Origin: Trichodelitschia bisporula
Taxonomy: Eukaryota > Ascomycota > Dothideomycetes > Phaeotrichales > Phaeotrichaceae
NCBI GenBank assembly: GCA_010356995.1
Contig: ML996704.1
Coordinates: forward strand, 480,404-544,403
Direction: 5' to 3'
Length of the DNA: 64,000 bases
The position numbers and the translations under genes were made by a program. Of the stretch, positions 47,101 through 58,882 are shown piece by piece. The notes beneath the pieces are model-generated. The model did not search any database and had not been told where the DNA came from. It was given only the letters and a program-made list of their open reading frames with translations. Numbering within the stretch: the first letter of the stretch is position 1; each line of letters starts with the position of its first letter.

Positions 47101-50100
47101 TCCTCGATTGCGATACCGAGATGCATACTGAACTCGCCACCGAAAGCGTTGAGCTAATAATCTTTCAGATATTGGAACTGGTAGGCACACCGACAGCAAA
47201 CTCGGCCCATGAACTCCTCCAGGATCATGTTCGTAGACTATCGGCGAGGCGCCGCTGTCAAAGATCGTCCAAAATGCCCGACAATGCGTGTAAGGACAAT
47301 TCTCCGAATCTCTGGGTCTAGTGGAAGCATGCAAAGTGGCTCGTGAGCATGCTCGCTGCTTCACCCGAAACCGGGATTGCCTCCGAAACGCGACTGTGCT
47401 GGCTAGTCTGCTTCAGATGTCGTCTTGGTTGAGGTTCACGGACCATGAGACGAGAATCTCCAAAAAGATCAAGCAAGCGAAAAACGGCGAGAATCCGTGG
47501 CAGTCCTCGCTCCGCAGGCTCCGAGCGCATCGGGTGGCTCCGCATCCCGCAGAGTCGTAACCCTCATCAGCGAGGTGCAGGAGGATGCAGAGAACTAATG
47601 AAGATACTGTCAATTAGTTTCCAACTATGGCAGTTCAACACCCTCGCGGTCGTCGTCAGCGAATCCGCGACCCCAACGTGTACACCACCTTACATGAAAG
47701 ACGGACCAGAAATTTACGCCTTGGCTTGAGTTGAGGGCGGCTCTGATTCGTCCATGGGCGCATCTCACCGCCTCTATCAGTCCAATATAGGCAACTACTG
47801 AAGACTAATAACCTTAATGAGCACACCATTGACATCTGGGTTCGCGACGCTATCGTTATCACCGCGGGGCAAGCTTACTCTATGGGAATTCATCGTGGAG
47901 TCACGCCAATGCAACCTAACTCACACCGTGAGCGGCGGTCCGAAGTACAAAGGCCAATCTCACGGTCGACCTGTGGCGATGAGAGCAAAGTGGAGGAGCA
48001 GGTGTGTCAATGGACATGTGCGTATACCCGCGAGACGTACCGATGTACCAAGCACTCGAGGGTTATCACAGGTCGACTGCCCCGCCTTCATCTATTAGAG
48101 GAGACCCCGCCATCATCCCCGCCGAAGACCTCTGCCGCGTACGACGTTGAGAGAGACAGGCCACCTAAAGGGCCGGTCGAGCCCGGGATGCGGTTGCCTC
48201 TGTCATGCGGAGATACTCGCCACCATGGCCGTCCAATGGCCCGAATAGATCGTCCTCGTCTGCAAAGGGAACGCACATCTCTTCGCACTGGTCGACTTTT
48301 CGAATCTAAAGCGGCAAGGCCCAACAAAAGTAGTCGCGCGCCGAACCAAAGGCAACTGTGATGCGTGGGAAGCAGGGAATTCATCGAGATCGGTGAGGAG
48401 CAACAAGCCTCATGACCTCGCCGAGCCCGAGGGAAGCCAAAGACTCGTCGACATGAAAGCAGAAAATCCCAATTGAAGGGAGCTTCACGCTGCAAAGAGG
48501 CTGGCCACCAGTCGCGCTCCGTACAACCTGCAGTAGTCGCATGTCGCGGATGAAAAAGGGTGGCGAGTGCAGCGATTCAACGGTGCAGGGCATGGCCTGG
48601 TGGGTGGGCTGGGGATGAAGATGAGAGGACGGGTGCGATGCGATCAAGAGGCAGGGAGGAAAAAGCAAAGTGTTCCTCTTGGAAGAGCATCCTAACTTTG
48701 TCCTACTGACTTTTTCGACGCTGCGCTCTCGCTCTCTCCTAACCCCGCACATGCGGCCCTTCAGGCCAGCGCTTCAATCCCCAGACGATCCGGCGGAGAC
48801 GCGCCGTGTGCGACGGCGAGCGGCGCATTAAATTATCTCACTGACCACGCCGCGCATCTCCAACCTCAGACGAAGCCTGGCGGCCCGCGCGGGCAGCCGC
48901 TGGGAGCCTGGATGCGCAGAAGCGCAGGGTCTGGGATGGTGGTTGGGCTGTGTTGTCGGTGGACAGACTTGGGATCCCGATAGCGCTCTTGTGGAATGCC
49001 GTGCGAGGGCTGCAGCATCATTTCATCTATCTCGATTTTCAAGCGCTGCGAGCAACGGTGTTTATCCAGACCCGTAGAGGTTTCACGCCCAGCTACTGCG
49101 TCGCCTCCGAGCCAAACGGGCGCGGATGGGAAGGATTCACAGCCTTTTGACTTGTCCGCTCAGCACGCAATGCTCGAGGTTAGGTGGTGAGGTTGCGCAA
49201 GCAGTTTGGATGGTTATGGATGTCGAGTCTGCGGCATGTGGGGGGACGGAGGATGGTACGGTCCTACCTTGAGACGTTAGGGGGAGACGGCAAACTATTC
49301 TTTGGGGTTTGGTGCTATCGTTCGGTTTCAAAAAATCTTCCTCTTTCCCGACTACTGAACTAGAAGTTTGTAGACGCGGTACAGTATGTACAAGCGCCGG
49401 AGAAGGCTACGGAGGGGAAGGTGAGAAGGCGGATATGCGCTCCTTTTCGCTGCATCATCAAGGGTCCCGCCAGAAGGATTGGCGGCAGGCGGACCGGACG
49501 CCGCAAACACGGAAAATAGGTACGGCTGTCAGTGCCTCGCGGGTCACGGCAGCAAGCTGCATCGGCGTGCGCACGCATTTTCCCCACAAAGCGGGTGTAC
49601 GCGCTTCGGTTCTCCGCAATTCGCAAAAGGGCGAAGAAGCAAAAAAGGCCGCTATCCTCATTTCTACCAGCATTTGACAAGGCCCCCCAAGCCACACTGG
49701 GCTTAGAGGAAGCTGCGGAAGCAGGCCTTTCGATATCGCCGGCAGCTACAAGCGTCGCTGCTTGTCGCGAGTGGGCGAAGCGAGCCCCTGGCTAGGCCTG
49801 ATCCTGGTCAGCTTGCTGTCCGGCTGGCAGGCACCCAGGCTCGCAGGTTTACAGGCTTTCGCAGTGGATGGAGGGAGCAAGCCCAGCGGCTGTACGCTAT
49901 GGGAAAGTCTTGTCGTGACATCCCGAGGCAAAGCAAGTCGGCTGCCAGCGCTCGGCGATATGCAACAAAGACAAAGCAGTAGGAGGAAGGGCTGAAGCGC
50001 CACATCAGCAACCCTTGGATCCGGGATGGAGTAACGTGGACGGCGGACGAGGGAGTGTGAGGGGGAGGAAATGTTGGAGTGAAGCTGGAGTTGGTGATAG

Positions 50101-50547
50101 GTGAAGACACGCAGCGCCGATGACCGCGTTGGGAGTATTCAGGCCAATGGCACACTGGACGACGACCAGGTTGCTGTCGAGACGGGCGCTCTTTTGCTGT
50201 CACAACACCCATCCCACCCTCGACGATTACGCCCGCTACGTACCCCGACGACTTGGTATGATCTCTTCACTCGCGCCAACCTTCCCTTGCGTCGGTCCGT
50301 CGCATCACTCCAAGCAAACCCAGGCGATGATTTGATCCTCGAGGTTCCAGAGTGACGGCGAAGCCGCGAGAAGGAGGGGGATGCTTGGCGGCAATTCGCA
50401 GGGCGCGTGCGGGGAAAACGGGACTCGGCATGGTCGTCTTTCGTCTCGTTGCCGGACAGAGAAAGAGAGTGAGTGAAGAATGCGGATAGGGAATTAGGAT
50501 TCTCGCAGACTCTTTGTGAGACGGTGTCCTTTCCGGAACGACGTTTG

Positions 50548-50684
50548 CCTAGGCGACGCCCTAGGCGATAAGCACAAGATGGGGAAAGGATGGAAGTCGA
50601 GAGAAGCAGACAGATGAACCAGTGACGTTTCCGGCAATCTGAGAAACGTCACAGAGGGCAAATCAGCTCTAATTATTCTAGGCG
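50548..50684. promoter_or_regulatory. Three CTAGGCG motifs
   Basis: CCTAGGCG occurs at 50548-50555 and 50560-50567, and TCTAGGCG at 50677-50684. All three are on the same strand in a 137-bp stretch, a possible binding-site cluster. Confidence 0.4.
50622..50652. promoter_or_regulatory. Perfect inverted repeat containing TGACGT half-sites
   Basis: GTGACGTTTC (50622-50631) and GAAACGTCAC (50643-50652) are exact reverse complements around an 11-nt spacer. Each arm contains TGACGT, the half-site of ATF/CREB-type bZIP factors. It could be a double binding site or a hairpin. Confidence 0.55.
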
Positions 50685-51082
50685 CCGATCCGCGTTATTA
50701 TTGTTATTCAGCGAGACCCTGTGGTCGAAAGGTCGTCTTCCGGGGCCACGGGATGCTCATGGCGGGCGGCTTCGTCGATCGCGTCTTCTTTCTGGTTCGG
50801 CTCTGCGCTCATCTTTCATTAAATTTTGAGGCAGAGGGCGGCGGGCCGGGCGGGTTTCAGAAGCACGCGCGGGGATGTTTGTTAGGATGGAAAGGCCTTG
50901 CTTCGCTGGCATATGGTTTCATCATCCATCGCGATAACGTCAGGGCCTGGGATAATACGTGATAACGGTTGAACGGAGAGGGAAAGCTGTTGTACCGAGT
51001 ACGCTGAGTACCCCGTGTACACAGTTACCTTCCGCGACAACAATTGTTTGCTAATAGCGCGTTGCTTTGCCACTGCATTCCG

Positions 51083-51106
51083 GTACCTGGGGCAACTGCC
51101 AGGTAC
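51083..51106. promoter_or_regulatory. Perfect 8-bp inverted repeat
   Basis: GTACCTGG (51083-51090) is followed after 8 nt by its exact complement CCAGGTAC (51099-51106). It may be a factor-binding palindrome or an RNA hairpin if transcribed. Confidence 0.4.
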
Positions 51107-51839
51107 AACAACGAACAACGCCCCCTTGGCTCGCAGCTTCGCTGGTCACGTCGCGTGGGTGGCGTGTATCGTGACTGTTCTCCACATCTCCACATCTCCG
51201 CAGCGAGTGATGGGCATGTGCGTGTGCGACGGGGCAACGGCAGAACTCCGAGAGAGAGAGGGGCGAGAGAAGGGAAGGGCCAGACCTGGGGAAAGGGCTG
51301 TCGTGGATGACGAGAGGTGAGGCTCGTTCTCCATTGTTGCCGACAAGTCACCGGTTCATTAGCCTTGAGAGTTGTGGCCACGGGTCAACAGATGGAACCG
51401 CTCTTTGACTCCCTCTTTTCGCGCCTTGTGAAGTTGATATCCACTTACAACTACTGGCAAGAAGTGTGAATCGACTCATTCTTTGGGTTCCCTTGGCTTC
51501 TGCGCAAGCCATGCCGTAATGGACTGTTCTTCGCTGTACTGTGTACTGTTCATACCAGAGTCCAATCATGACCCCCCGTCATCCCTTCCCCATGCATAGC
51601 GTACTTCATCACCAGCCCATGGCGGACAAGAAAGATGGCTGAGCCTGCGCCTCGATAGGTCCAAACTTAGCGGAGGAAGAAGGAGGGTGGAGGGCGTTAG
51701 CTGAGGGTCAAGGGAATAACTCGGTGACTCCTTATGAATCCTCACCGCCCTGCAAGCGTGCGCAGAAAACTGGCCCAAAGGAAAGGCGCCAAGGGCAACT
51801 GACCAAGCAGGGATGTTGTTCAGAGAGGGAAAAGGGCGC

Positions 51840-53455
51840 TTTCTCTCTTCCTTTACCCACGCCGCTGAGCCTTCTGCCCTTCCCCCCCCACTCCACTCCC
51901 CAGTATTCCCAAGGCGCTCTTTCTTCATATGCACTGGTCCTTGCCGCTCTCTCCCGCCTTCCCAGCTCGAAACCCTCTTACCTTTCGTCCTCACCCAAAT
52001 TCATCTGATGACCTGATCGCCTCCCCCGCCCTCATCCCTCATCCCTCTTCTCTCTTTCCTCTACTCTTCTCTCTCTCCACCTCTAACGCCTCTCCCTAAA
52101 TCGGTCCTCCACTGTTGCATTGTTTGTTGTGTTGCCTCGTCCGCAATCAGTTGCTGTACTCATCCTCTTCAATCCACTCCCTCCTTTATGACGACTCAAT
52201 AACGCTCGCACCCGCCCTCTCGTTCCCCTCCCAGCAGCTGTTTCCCTGCATAGGCTTTGCGTGCCAACCACCCCCCTGCCTCGACGAGCATCACAACAAC
52301 AATAACAAGCAACGACCCGCAATCCTCTTTCATTACCCCCCCCCTCAATTCCCCCCACCTCACCTACCATCTGCACCGTTCGACCAGTTGGCTACATCCT
52401 TCCACACTCCGCATCTATTCGCCTCCGACCTCACCACCTTTTTCCGTCTCATCGCCAGCAGCCGTTCATCCGCCTGACTCAACTCACCTCTCTTGACATT
52501 GATGTACAAGCAAGCCTTCTAGCCCTCCTTGCATCGTCGTCAATGTTTTGAGCGTCCTTGTACGGCTTACCTCTTGTCCGACCTCTCCTCCCTCATCATC
52601 GGCGCCTATTTTCTCGATTCGCTAGCTCTCAAAGCCGGTCCTTTGATGCCTCTTACGACCAAGGCCATTGCCTCTGCCTCTGCCCGGAGCTAACGATTTC
52701 GCCTATCTTTCCCCACCCCTCTCGAACCCCACTCCCCCACCTCGAGTCATCGCCTTGCTGTCACAAATCTCTGAGAGAATAGGTGCCTAGTCTCGCCATC
52801 AGCAGCTCGGTCGATATCTTCTTACGCAACCCTCCTTCCTCCTTTTCTTGTCCAACTCCAGAGACCGCGACGCAATCGTTGTCCACGCTTTACGACTCTC
52901 CTTGTACCTTTTTACGCAGCGTCTCCGCAACTCTCAGGCCGTCGTCCACTTCACGACTCGTTCCGTTTCCCTTTTCTCAACACCCGCCGCTCGACCATTT
53001 GGCCCAGCGGAATCTCGTGTCGAGATATCTACGACCTAATACCAGCAAATGAGCACAAATACACTTTCTCTAATAATTTCTTGTTGCTAGCCTTTTCAGC
53101 GGCTCGTCCTCACGGTCGACTTTCACCCGAGCCTCTTGTGAATACCTTTTTGATACCAACGATACTCTCTTGAGCGACACCGGAGTTTTGGCTTTCTTTG
53201 TTCTGCGGTTGTTGTCGGACCTGGAGTTTCCTCGACCTTCGTACATTTGACGAACCAATCCCTCGAGCTCTGCACGATCACCCTCTGTTTTACTACAACT
53301 TTTCTTCGAGCCTCGCAACACAAAAAGTACGATAGACTGGTTGCTGTTTCATCCTCTGCTTCGCGGTTCCAACCGGTTCCGTTGTTTGCGTCCCGAGTGC
53401 CACGTCAGTCCCACCTCGACGGCACCCCGGCCACTTGCTCGTCGGTCCAGTTTCC
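51840..53455 (+). promoter_or_regulatory. Long pyrimidine-rich leader of the kinase gene
   Basis: About 1.6 kb before the kinase ATG is markedly rich in C and T on the plus strand (strongest at 51840-52090 and 52320-53000), like a very long 5' untranslated region. Several upstream ATGs open short frames (for example near 52504, 52658 and 53246). Introns in the leader cannot be excluded. The transcription start cannot be placed from sequence. Confidence 0.45.
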
Positions 53456-55651
53456 ATGGAGTGTATGCGGAATCATTTTATTGACGGCGCTCTACTCGAT
53501 GGGAGATTTCGTACACTCTCCCCACTCAACCATGGATCCTTTGGCATGGTCTTCAAGGCCTTGGACACTGCCACCGGTGAGCTTGTAGCGCTCAAGTGCT
53601 TGACCAAGCCGTCGGCTGCAAACACCTGTCCACAGATGATTGCTGTCGACGACCGGTCCGAGGAACTGGCCATCCACAAGCTCGTCGGCGCTCATCCCAA
53701 TATCGTCAATCTCGTACACCACTTCGAGACCGAGCACCACGTTTACATTGTGCTCGAGTACTGCTCGAATGGCGACCTTTACGAAGCCATTCGCATCGGC
53801 CGCGGCCCTGGCCAGACGGAGAATGTTCGCGAAGCCATGTTCCAGCTGGTCGACGCTGTCCAGTACATGCACTCGAAGGGTGTGTACCACCGCGATATCA
53901 AGCCCGAAAATATCTTCCTTGACAAGAACGGGACCCTGAAGATTGGTGATTTTGGCCTGGCGACTATGGACCGCTGGTCGTACGAGGCCGCTGTCGGCAG
54001 TGATCGCTACATGGCTCCCGAGCAGTACGATCCTGCCAACTGCGGCTACTCGCCAGCCAAGGCGGACATCTGGGCCATCGGCATCTGCATGCTCAACATT
54101 CTCTTCTCTCGTAATCCTTTTGCGACTCCGACTGTGTCGGATCCTCTGTTTTCGGATTTTGCCCACGACAACCAGAGCCTCTTCGATGTGTTCCCGAACA
54201 TGTCGCAGGATACCTTTGAGGTAATTGTCAGCTGCCTCGCGCTCGATCCTGCCAAAAGGTCTCTCTCGGCCGTTCGGAGTGCCCTTCAGCGCGCCGTTGC
54301 CTTCACCACGGACGAGGAGCCTCTCGATGACTTTTGCGTCGAGGATCCTACCGTCGTCGAAACCACGAGCACTCGCGAGCCTCTCCGCACACCTTCTATC
54401 TCCACTCCGCATCTTGATCAGAACGGTGCCTTTCCTTGGGCCAAGGCACTCGCGCTTACGCCTCCCGTGCGGCAACTTTCGGCCATCCCCGACACTGAGA
54501 ACTCGGATGACTTTGAGCTGTTTCCCTCCGATCCGCAATCGGACTGGTACTCGGTTTCGGGTTCCATTCCCTCTTTCGTGGATTCGGGTCTCGGTTTCTC
54601 GCTCAAGTCTGACAAGCTCTCGGGTTATGTTGCGATGAAGTCGACTCGCCCCAAGGCTGTACCAAAGACCTCGGGCTCGCTGCCTATCTCCATGGCACGT
54701 CCCATTCCCAGCATGGCAAGCGTCTTTGGGAAGAAGCGTGAGGCCGTTTCCAAGAGCTGGAGCGATTTGTGGGATGAGGACGCTGAGGAGGAGCAAGTAC
54801 TTTTCGGTCGTATCCCTGAGCCAATTGAGGAGCAGGAGCCGATCGATGAAGAGGAGCTGGACCACGATTTGGTCTTCCTGCGCAGTGGTGAAGACGACAA
54901 GGTGTGGGAGGCGGACCTTCCTGAGGACCCCATCACACCTCGCCCTGCCCTCAAGGAGCTGAAGAACCTGGACTCCGTCAATAACTCGCGCAGCCACAGT
55001 CCGAAGGCTTCGTCCAAGCGTGCTCGGGAGACACCAAGAGATAAGGAACATGTCAGCGAATTCACAGGCTTCGTCTTTGAAGAGCATAACGAAGATGGCA
55101 CCTCTTCGTCGGCTTTGTCCAATGTGCCTCGTTACTCGCCACCATCGAAGCGCTCGATGGTTGACAAGTGGGCGGCTCTTGGAGATCGCAGGCGTGCGGT
55201 ACCTAACGGGCAGAGCATCACGAGCTCGGGTTCTCGCGTAGGTGCCAAGCGGGGTCGCGCTGGTAGCTGGAAGAAAAATGCGAAGGAAGTGTCGTCTCCG
55301 TCGGCTCGGACGACTCCGTCCTTCCAGCATGCTTCGCCTTTCGCATCTGATGGGCCACATGGCGGCTCCCACGATTTTGGCGTTTGGGAACAGCTTCAGA
55401 ACACTTCGCCTTCCGTCACTTTGCACCAGGATGGAACCCCCGGTGGTCTTGGCCGTCGTGGGCTGTGGAACATCAAGGATTGGCGCCGGCAGCTGGGCAC
55501 CAACACGAACAGTCCCTCGGTCTCTCCTATTCCAGCCATGAGGACGGGCGCGACCGTGGCGCAGCACTCGCGCAATCAGTGGAACCCGTTCCACACCGGC
55601 GGGGACGCGAGCGAGAATGAGTGGGTGTGGAGGCACGACCTTCACTTGTAG
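53456..55651 (+). CDS. Serine/threonine kinase, Ran1/Sks1/Ksp1 type
   Basis: This intronless gene encodes 731 residues; the first in-frame ATG is at 53456. The N-terminal kinase domain (about 10-290) has a glycine loop LNHGSFGMVFKALD, the lysine in LVALKCLTK, YCSNGDLYEAI, HRDIKPEN (about 145-152), DFGLAT (about 166) and APEQYDP. SRNPFATP and the domain pattern match the Ran1/Pat1, Sks1/Vhs1 and Ksp1 subfamily, kinases in nutrient and TOR/PKA-linked control of growth and morphogenesis. The C-terminal 440 residues are disordered and rich in Ser, Asp and Glu, with an acidic stretch near 440-500. Subfamily assignment is by pattern. The gene has a very long upstream leader. Confidence 0.88.
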   Translation: MECMRNHFIDGALLDGRFRTLSPLNHGSFGMVFKALDTATGELVALKCLTKPSAANTCPQMIAVDDRSEELAIHKLVGAHPNIVNLVHHFETEHHVYIVLEYCSNGDLYEAIRIGRGPGQTENVREAMFQLVDAVQYMHSKGVYHRDIKPENIFLDKNGTLKIGDFGLATMDRWSYEAAVGSDRYMAPEQYDPANCGYSPAKADIWAIGICMLNILFSRNPFATPTVSDPLFSDFAHDNQSLFDVFPNMSQDTFEVIVSCLALDPAKRSLSAVRSALQRAVAFTTDEEPLDDFCVEDPTVVETTSTREPLRTPSISTPHLDQNGAFPWAKALALTPPVRQLSAIPDTENSDDFELFPSDPQSDWYSVSGSIPSFVDSGLGFSLKSDKLSGYVAMKSTRPKAVPKTSGSLPISMARPIPSMASVFGKKREAVSKSWSDLWDEDAEEEQVLFGRIPEPIEEQEPIDEEELDHDLVFLRSGEDDKVWEADLPEDPITPRPALKELKNLDSVNNSRSHSPKASSKRARETPRDKEHVSEFTGFVFEEHNEDGTSSSALSNVPRYSPPSKRSMVDKWAALGDRRRAVPNGQSITSSGSRVGAKRGRAGSWKKNAKEVSSPSARTTPSFQHASPFASDGPHGGSHDFGVWEQLQNTSPSVTLHQDGTPGGLGRRGLWNIKDWRRQLGTNTNSPSVSPIPAMRTGATVAQHSRNQWNPFHTGGDASENEWVWRHDLHL

Positions 55652-57623
55652 TTTCTTCCTGAGAGTGGAGCGATATGCCAAGTTCTTCCCAGTCTGGGAG
55701 GTGGAGACTGCGAGCCGTTGGAACTTTGGCGAAGAATGACATCCTTTTCCTGGGGAATGAGGAATGGATGCAAACAACAGGCTGGTTTATGTTTCTCTTG
55801 TCGCTTTTGTTCTCCCATGTGTGTTTTTCATTTGTCACAAAAAATATCCGCTTCGAGGGTCGTTTTTGGGCCTGGAGCGCGTGTTCTCTTCTCTGGTGTT
55901 GATTGTTGAGAGAGGGCGTTCGTCCGGTGCCTGGAATTCCAAGTGGGAAAGACTGCAAGGTCGCCCATCAAGGATCTTTCTTGTCTTTCCAAACTTCACC
56001 CTGTACTACTATTCCGCAGCATGTTTGGAACTGGGCACTGTTTGAGCGCGCGTGGATGGTTGCTGTTTGGACCGCGGTGGATTTGCGTCTGCCATTTTCA
56101 TTACCATTCGACTTGGGAGGACGAGAGAAACGAGTTTGTACAAAGCCAACAAAAGGAGCGGAGCCAGCCTGGGCAAAAAGGGATACCCTATTTCTTGCAT
56201 CTTTTCTTTCCGTATCACGTCTTCATCACCAGCTGGCACTTCAGCCGCTAGCCAATATGGCATGAAGGAGTGGGAGACTTACCTGGAGGAGATTGTCGCG
56301 CTTTCTTCGCGAAGAAACGCGGTTTGGAGGTTTTCTGGACCTCTTGGGCGGGGAAGGAACGGCGGGAAGAGACTCGCATCTGTGTATCACTCGGTTTGAT
56401 TTGGAGGTGGTGGGGATGTTCTACCTCAGAGCTGGAGTATTAGATTGGGAATACACAGATTTACCCACTCACTGCTTTGCTTCTTGATTGTGCCTGTGAT
56501 GTGAAGTTCATGCGAAAGCTGGTAGATATTTGGTGGTTGTAGTTGTTGTTTGTTGTGGTGGCCCAGAGATATATCGATGGATGGAGTTTGTCTGGGAGGA
56601 GGACTCATCCCTCAGCCACGTAGTACATGTTCTTCGACCATTTCAGGGTCACTAGCTCATAGTTGATCTACAGAGACGAAAAGGGTCCCGCAAAATGATT
56701 CCCAATCCTTGTTATTCAGACATGTTGTGATGCTTCGTCTTCTATTTATCCTAAAGAGTATTTCTGTATCTCTGACCTCTGAACAGCTTTTGCTGAATTA
56801 TCGACGGCCTCTGAGGCACGAGAGCTAAGGCATAGTTTGCAGGCGACGCATATCATGCATTATCAGCGATGCTGAATATGATGGAGCGGATAATGTAGAA
56901 TTGCCTATGGAATTTCGATGGCTTGATAACTCGGGTCGAGGATTGAAGCTTCAAAATCCTAATCGAAGCATATGCAAACGCCCGAAGAGCAGAGCGAGAT
57001 AGTAGTCGCAGACGGTCAAGATGCCCGAGCAGAGGCAGCAAACTCAATTATACATCAAGCTAGCGAGCAACCACGATCTCACGAGATATTAGAGGTTCAA
57101 GTTCCATCCATCTCAAATCAACTATGTACAAACATGTAAACCATCCCCCTTCCGCATCGGAAGTGATGGACGTCATCTACAGCAATTACAAGTGTGCTTC
57201 CCACACCCCAATTCCCCTATTCCTCCCGCTAAACTCCCCACCAGATGGCCTCTATGATATGCAACGTACGCACACATGCCGGATATATCTCCTCGCCTCG
57301 CAACAGAAGCCATTCGCCCATTCCGCCCCCCCTATCGACGCTGGTAAGCACCTCTCTATCAATCTCCCAGTGCAATCATAAACTGCGTGATAGAGGATGT
57401 TATAACATTGCGTCGTGGACGTCGCCCCGACCCCAAAACAGCACCGACTTAAGCACACCCAAAAGTTACCAGTGACCTGCCCGGGGTCCCAAATACTAAA
57501 AAAGCGCGTGGTATATTCGCTCACTCAGACAACAGCGCGAAAACGGCATGCATCCTAGCGGCATCGCGCGGTGCAAAAAATGAGAGTCGATTAAACATAA
57601 GAAGAAAGATCAGCTCATCCCCA
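55652..57623. other. Intergenic region
   Basis: Nothing supported is seen in almost 2 kb between the kinase stop and the CHS7-like stop. The first part is presumably a long 3' untranslated region. Confidence 0.5.
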
Positions 57624-58882
57624 TTACGTGTACCCCGGGCCACCAGTTGTGACCGTCGGCCAATCGTCCTCGGTGATGCTTGACCAGAATACCCACACCA
57701 TGACCACAGCCAGCAACGTAAATAGCGTTTCAAACATGCCACCGTTAATCTTGCCATTGGTGCCATCGCAGATGTGGACGCTGATGACATACTGGAAGAT
57801 CTGGCCGAGAGCAAAGAGCAACGCGGCAGCGCTAAGGTAAACTTGAAAATGTCAGCTCTGACTGGCTGGGTACGAAAAATGATACATACTCATTGGCCTC
57901 ATCTCTCTCAATACCTTGAGTACAAGATACGCTTGAAGGATGAAGTAGACCACCAGGAACACTAATGGCGCAAGCTGATAAAGCGTGTACAGAGGGTAAC
58001 TGCGGTTCGGTGCCTCGAGCGCGATGTCGAAGAAATGGGTCCACTGGAAAGTCGTATCGAGAGCGATATAGCCAGTGCCGATGAAGAAACAGGCGGCAGA
58101 GCCTAATATCAGCCCCATGGAGAGCGCTGTCCCGTCCTCGAGGAGTTGGAAGCCGACAAGGCCGTTGAGCATGAGTATCCAGATGGTTGATACTACGGTC
58201 GCGATGTGTACGGCGGAGAACCCCTAAACGTTGGTTAATGCGGTTTATGGAGTGTGCAAAGCGTGAGCTTACTCTTCGAACACGACCGTTGAGAGGGAAG
58301 CCTCCAATGGTAAATATTTCGCAAATCTCAATGATAATGAAGCCAATGAGGAACAGCTGCATCTCTCTGCGATGAGTTAGCTAGCGTCCACCATGAAGCG
58401 TTCCAGGCAATCTGACCTCCGCCCAACAGCAGCTTTCTTCCGGTTTGACCGCCATAGCAGGAATAATGTGACGAGGATAGCGATTGCTGCGAATAATATC
58501 GATCCTGATCCCGTTAGAAAGTTTGGCTGAGATTCCAAGCTGCGAACGTACCTAAATTGGCGAGGTGTTTCCCGTTGCTCAGGCTGATGCCTCTCAATTC
58601 ACACCCGCCGAATCCAATCGAGTCGGAACCTCCCTTTGCAGGTGATTCATTGAAAAGCTATCACGGAGAAGAAAGGTTAGCGACCGAGGTAGCAGAGCCC
58701 GTGGGTCTGACGGTTGACGCCGTCGCGGTCGCGGGAAGAGGATTGAACTTACGTTGCACACTACATCACAGCGTTAGCAATTGAGTAAGCCAGCATCATA
58801 CATCTAACATACCTGGGATTGTCGCGTAACGATTGCCGGAGTCCCGACAGAAGTCGTGAAAGTATCCATACTGCGACGGCAT
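57624..58882 (-). CDS. CHS7: CHS7-like chitin synthase export chaperone
   Basis: Chs7 is an ER membrane chaperone for export of chitin synthase III. Exons are 58882-58813, 58760-58753, 58657-58552, 58504-58417, 58366-58273, 58223-57890 and 57841-57624. The second exon is only 8 nt, but the phases (70, 8, 106, 88, 94, 334, 218 nt) give one frame of 305 residues, and the junctions restore ATIPVCNLFNE. The start MPSQYGYFHDFCRDSGNRYA fits the Cys-rich N-terminus of the family. Seven membrane segments follow, including the signature LNGLVGFQLLEDGTALSM, and ALGQIFQYVISVHICDG near the end. The last intron uses an AAG acceptor because TAG further on breaks the frame. Confidence 0.9.

Larger units (their letters stand above)
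44163..53455. other. ~9.3 kb region without a recognised gene
   Basis: Many short open frames exist on both strands, the longest about 375 codons on the minus strand at 45894-47021, but none has a recognisable domain, start context or splice pattern. The composition is GC-rich to about 51 kb. The right third holds two perfect inverted repeats, repeated CTAGGCG motifs and a pyrimidine-rich leader, so at least part is the upstream region of the kinase gene. An unannotated gene or non-coding RNA cannot be excluded. Confidence 0.5.

Noticed and set aside
47882-48361. Plus-strand frame of 159 codons in the gene-poor region
   Set aside because: There is no domain, no convincing start or introns, and many rare residues in random order.
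53492-55777. Minus-strand open frame of 761 codons opposite the kinase gene
   Set aside because: It mirrors the kinase reading frame. Strong codon bias removes stops on the opposite strand; the product has no motif and the kinase on the plus strand is certain.
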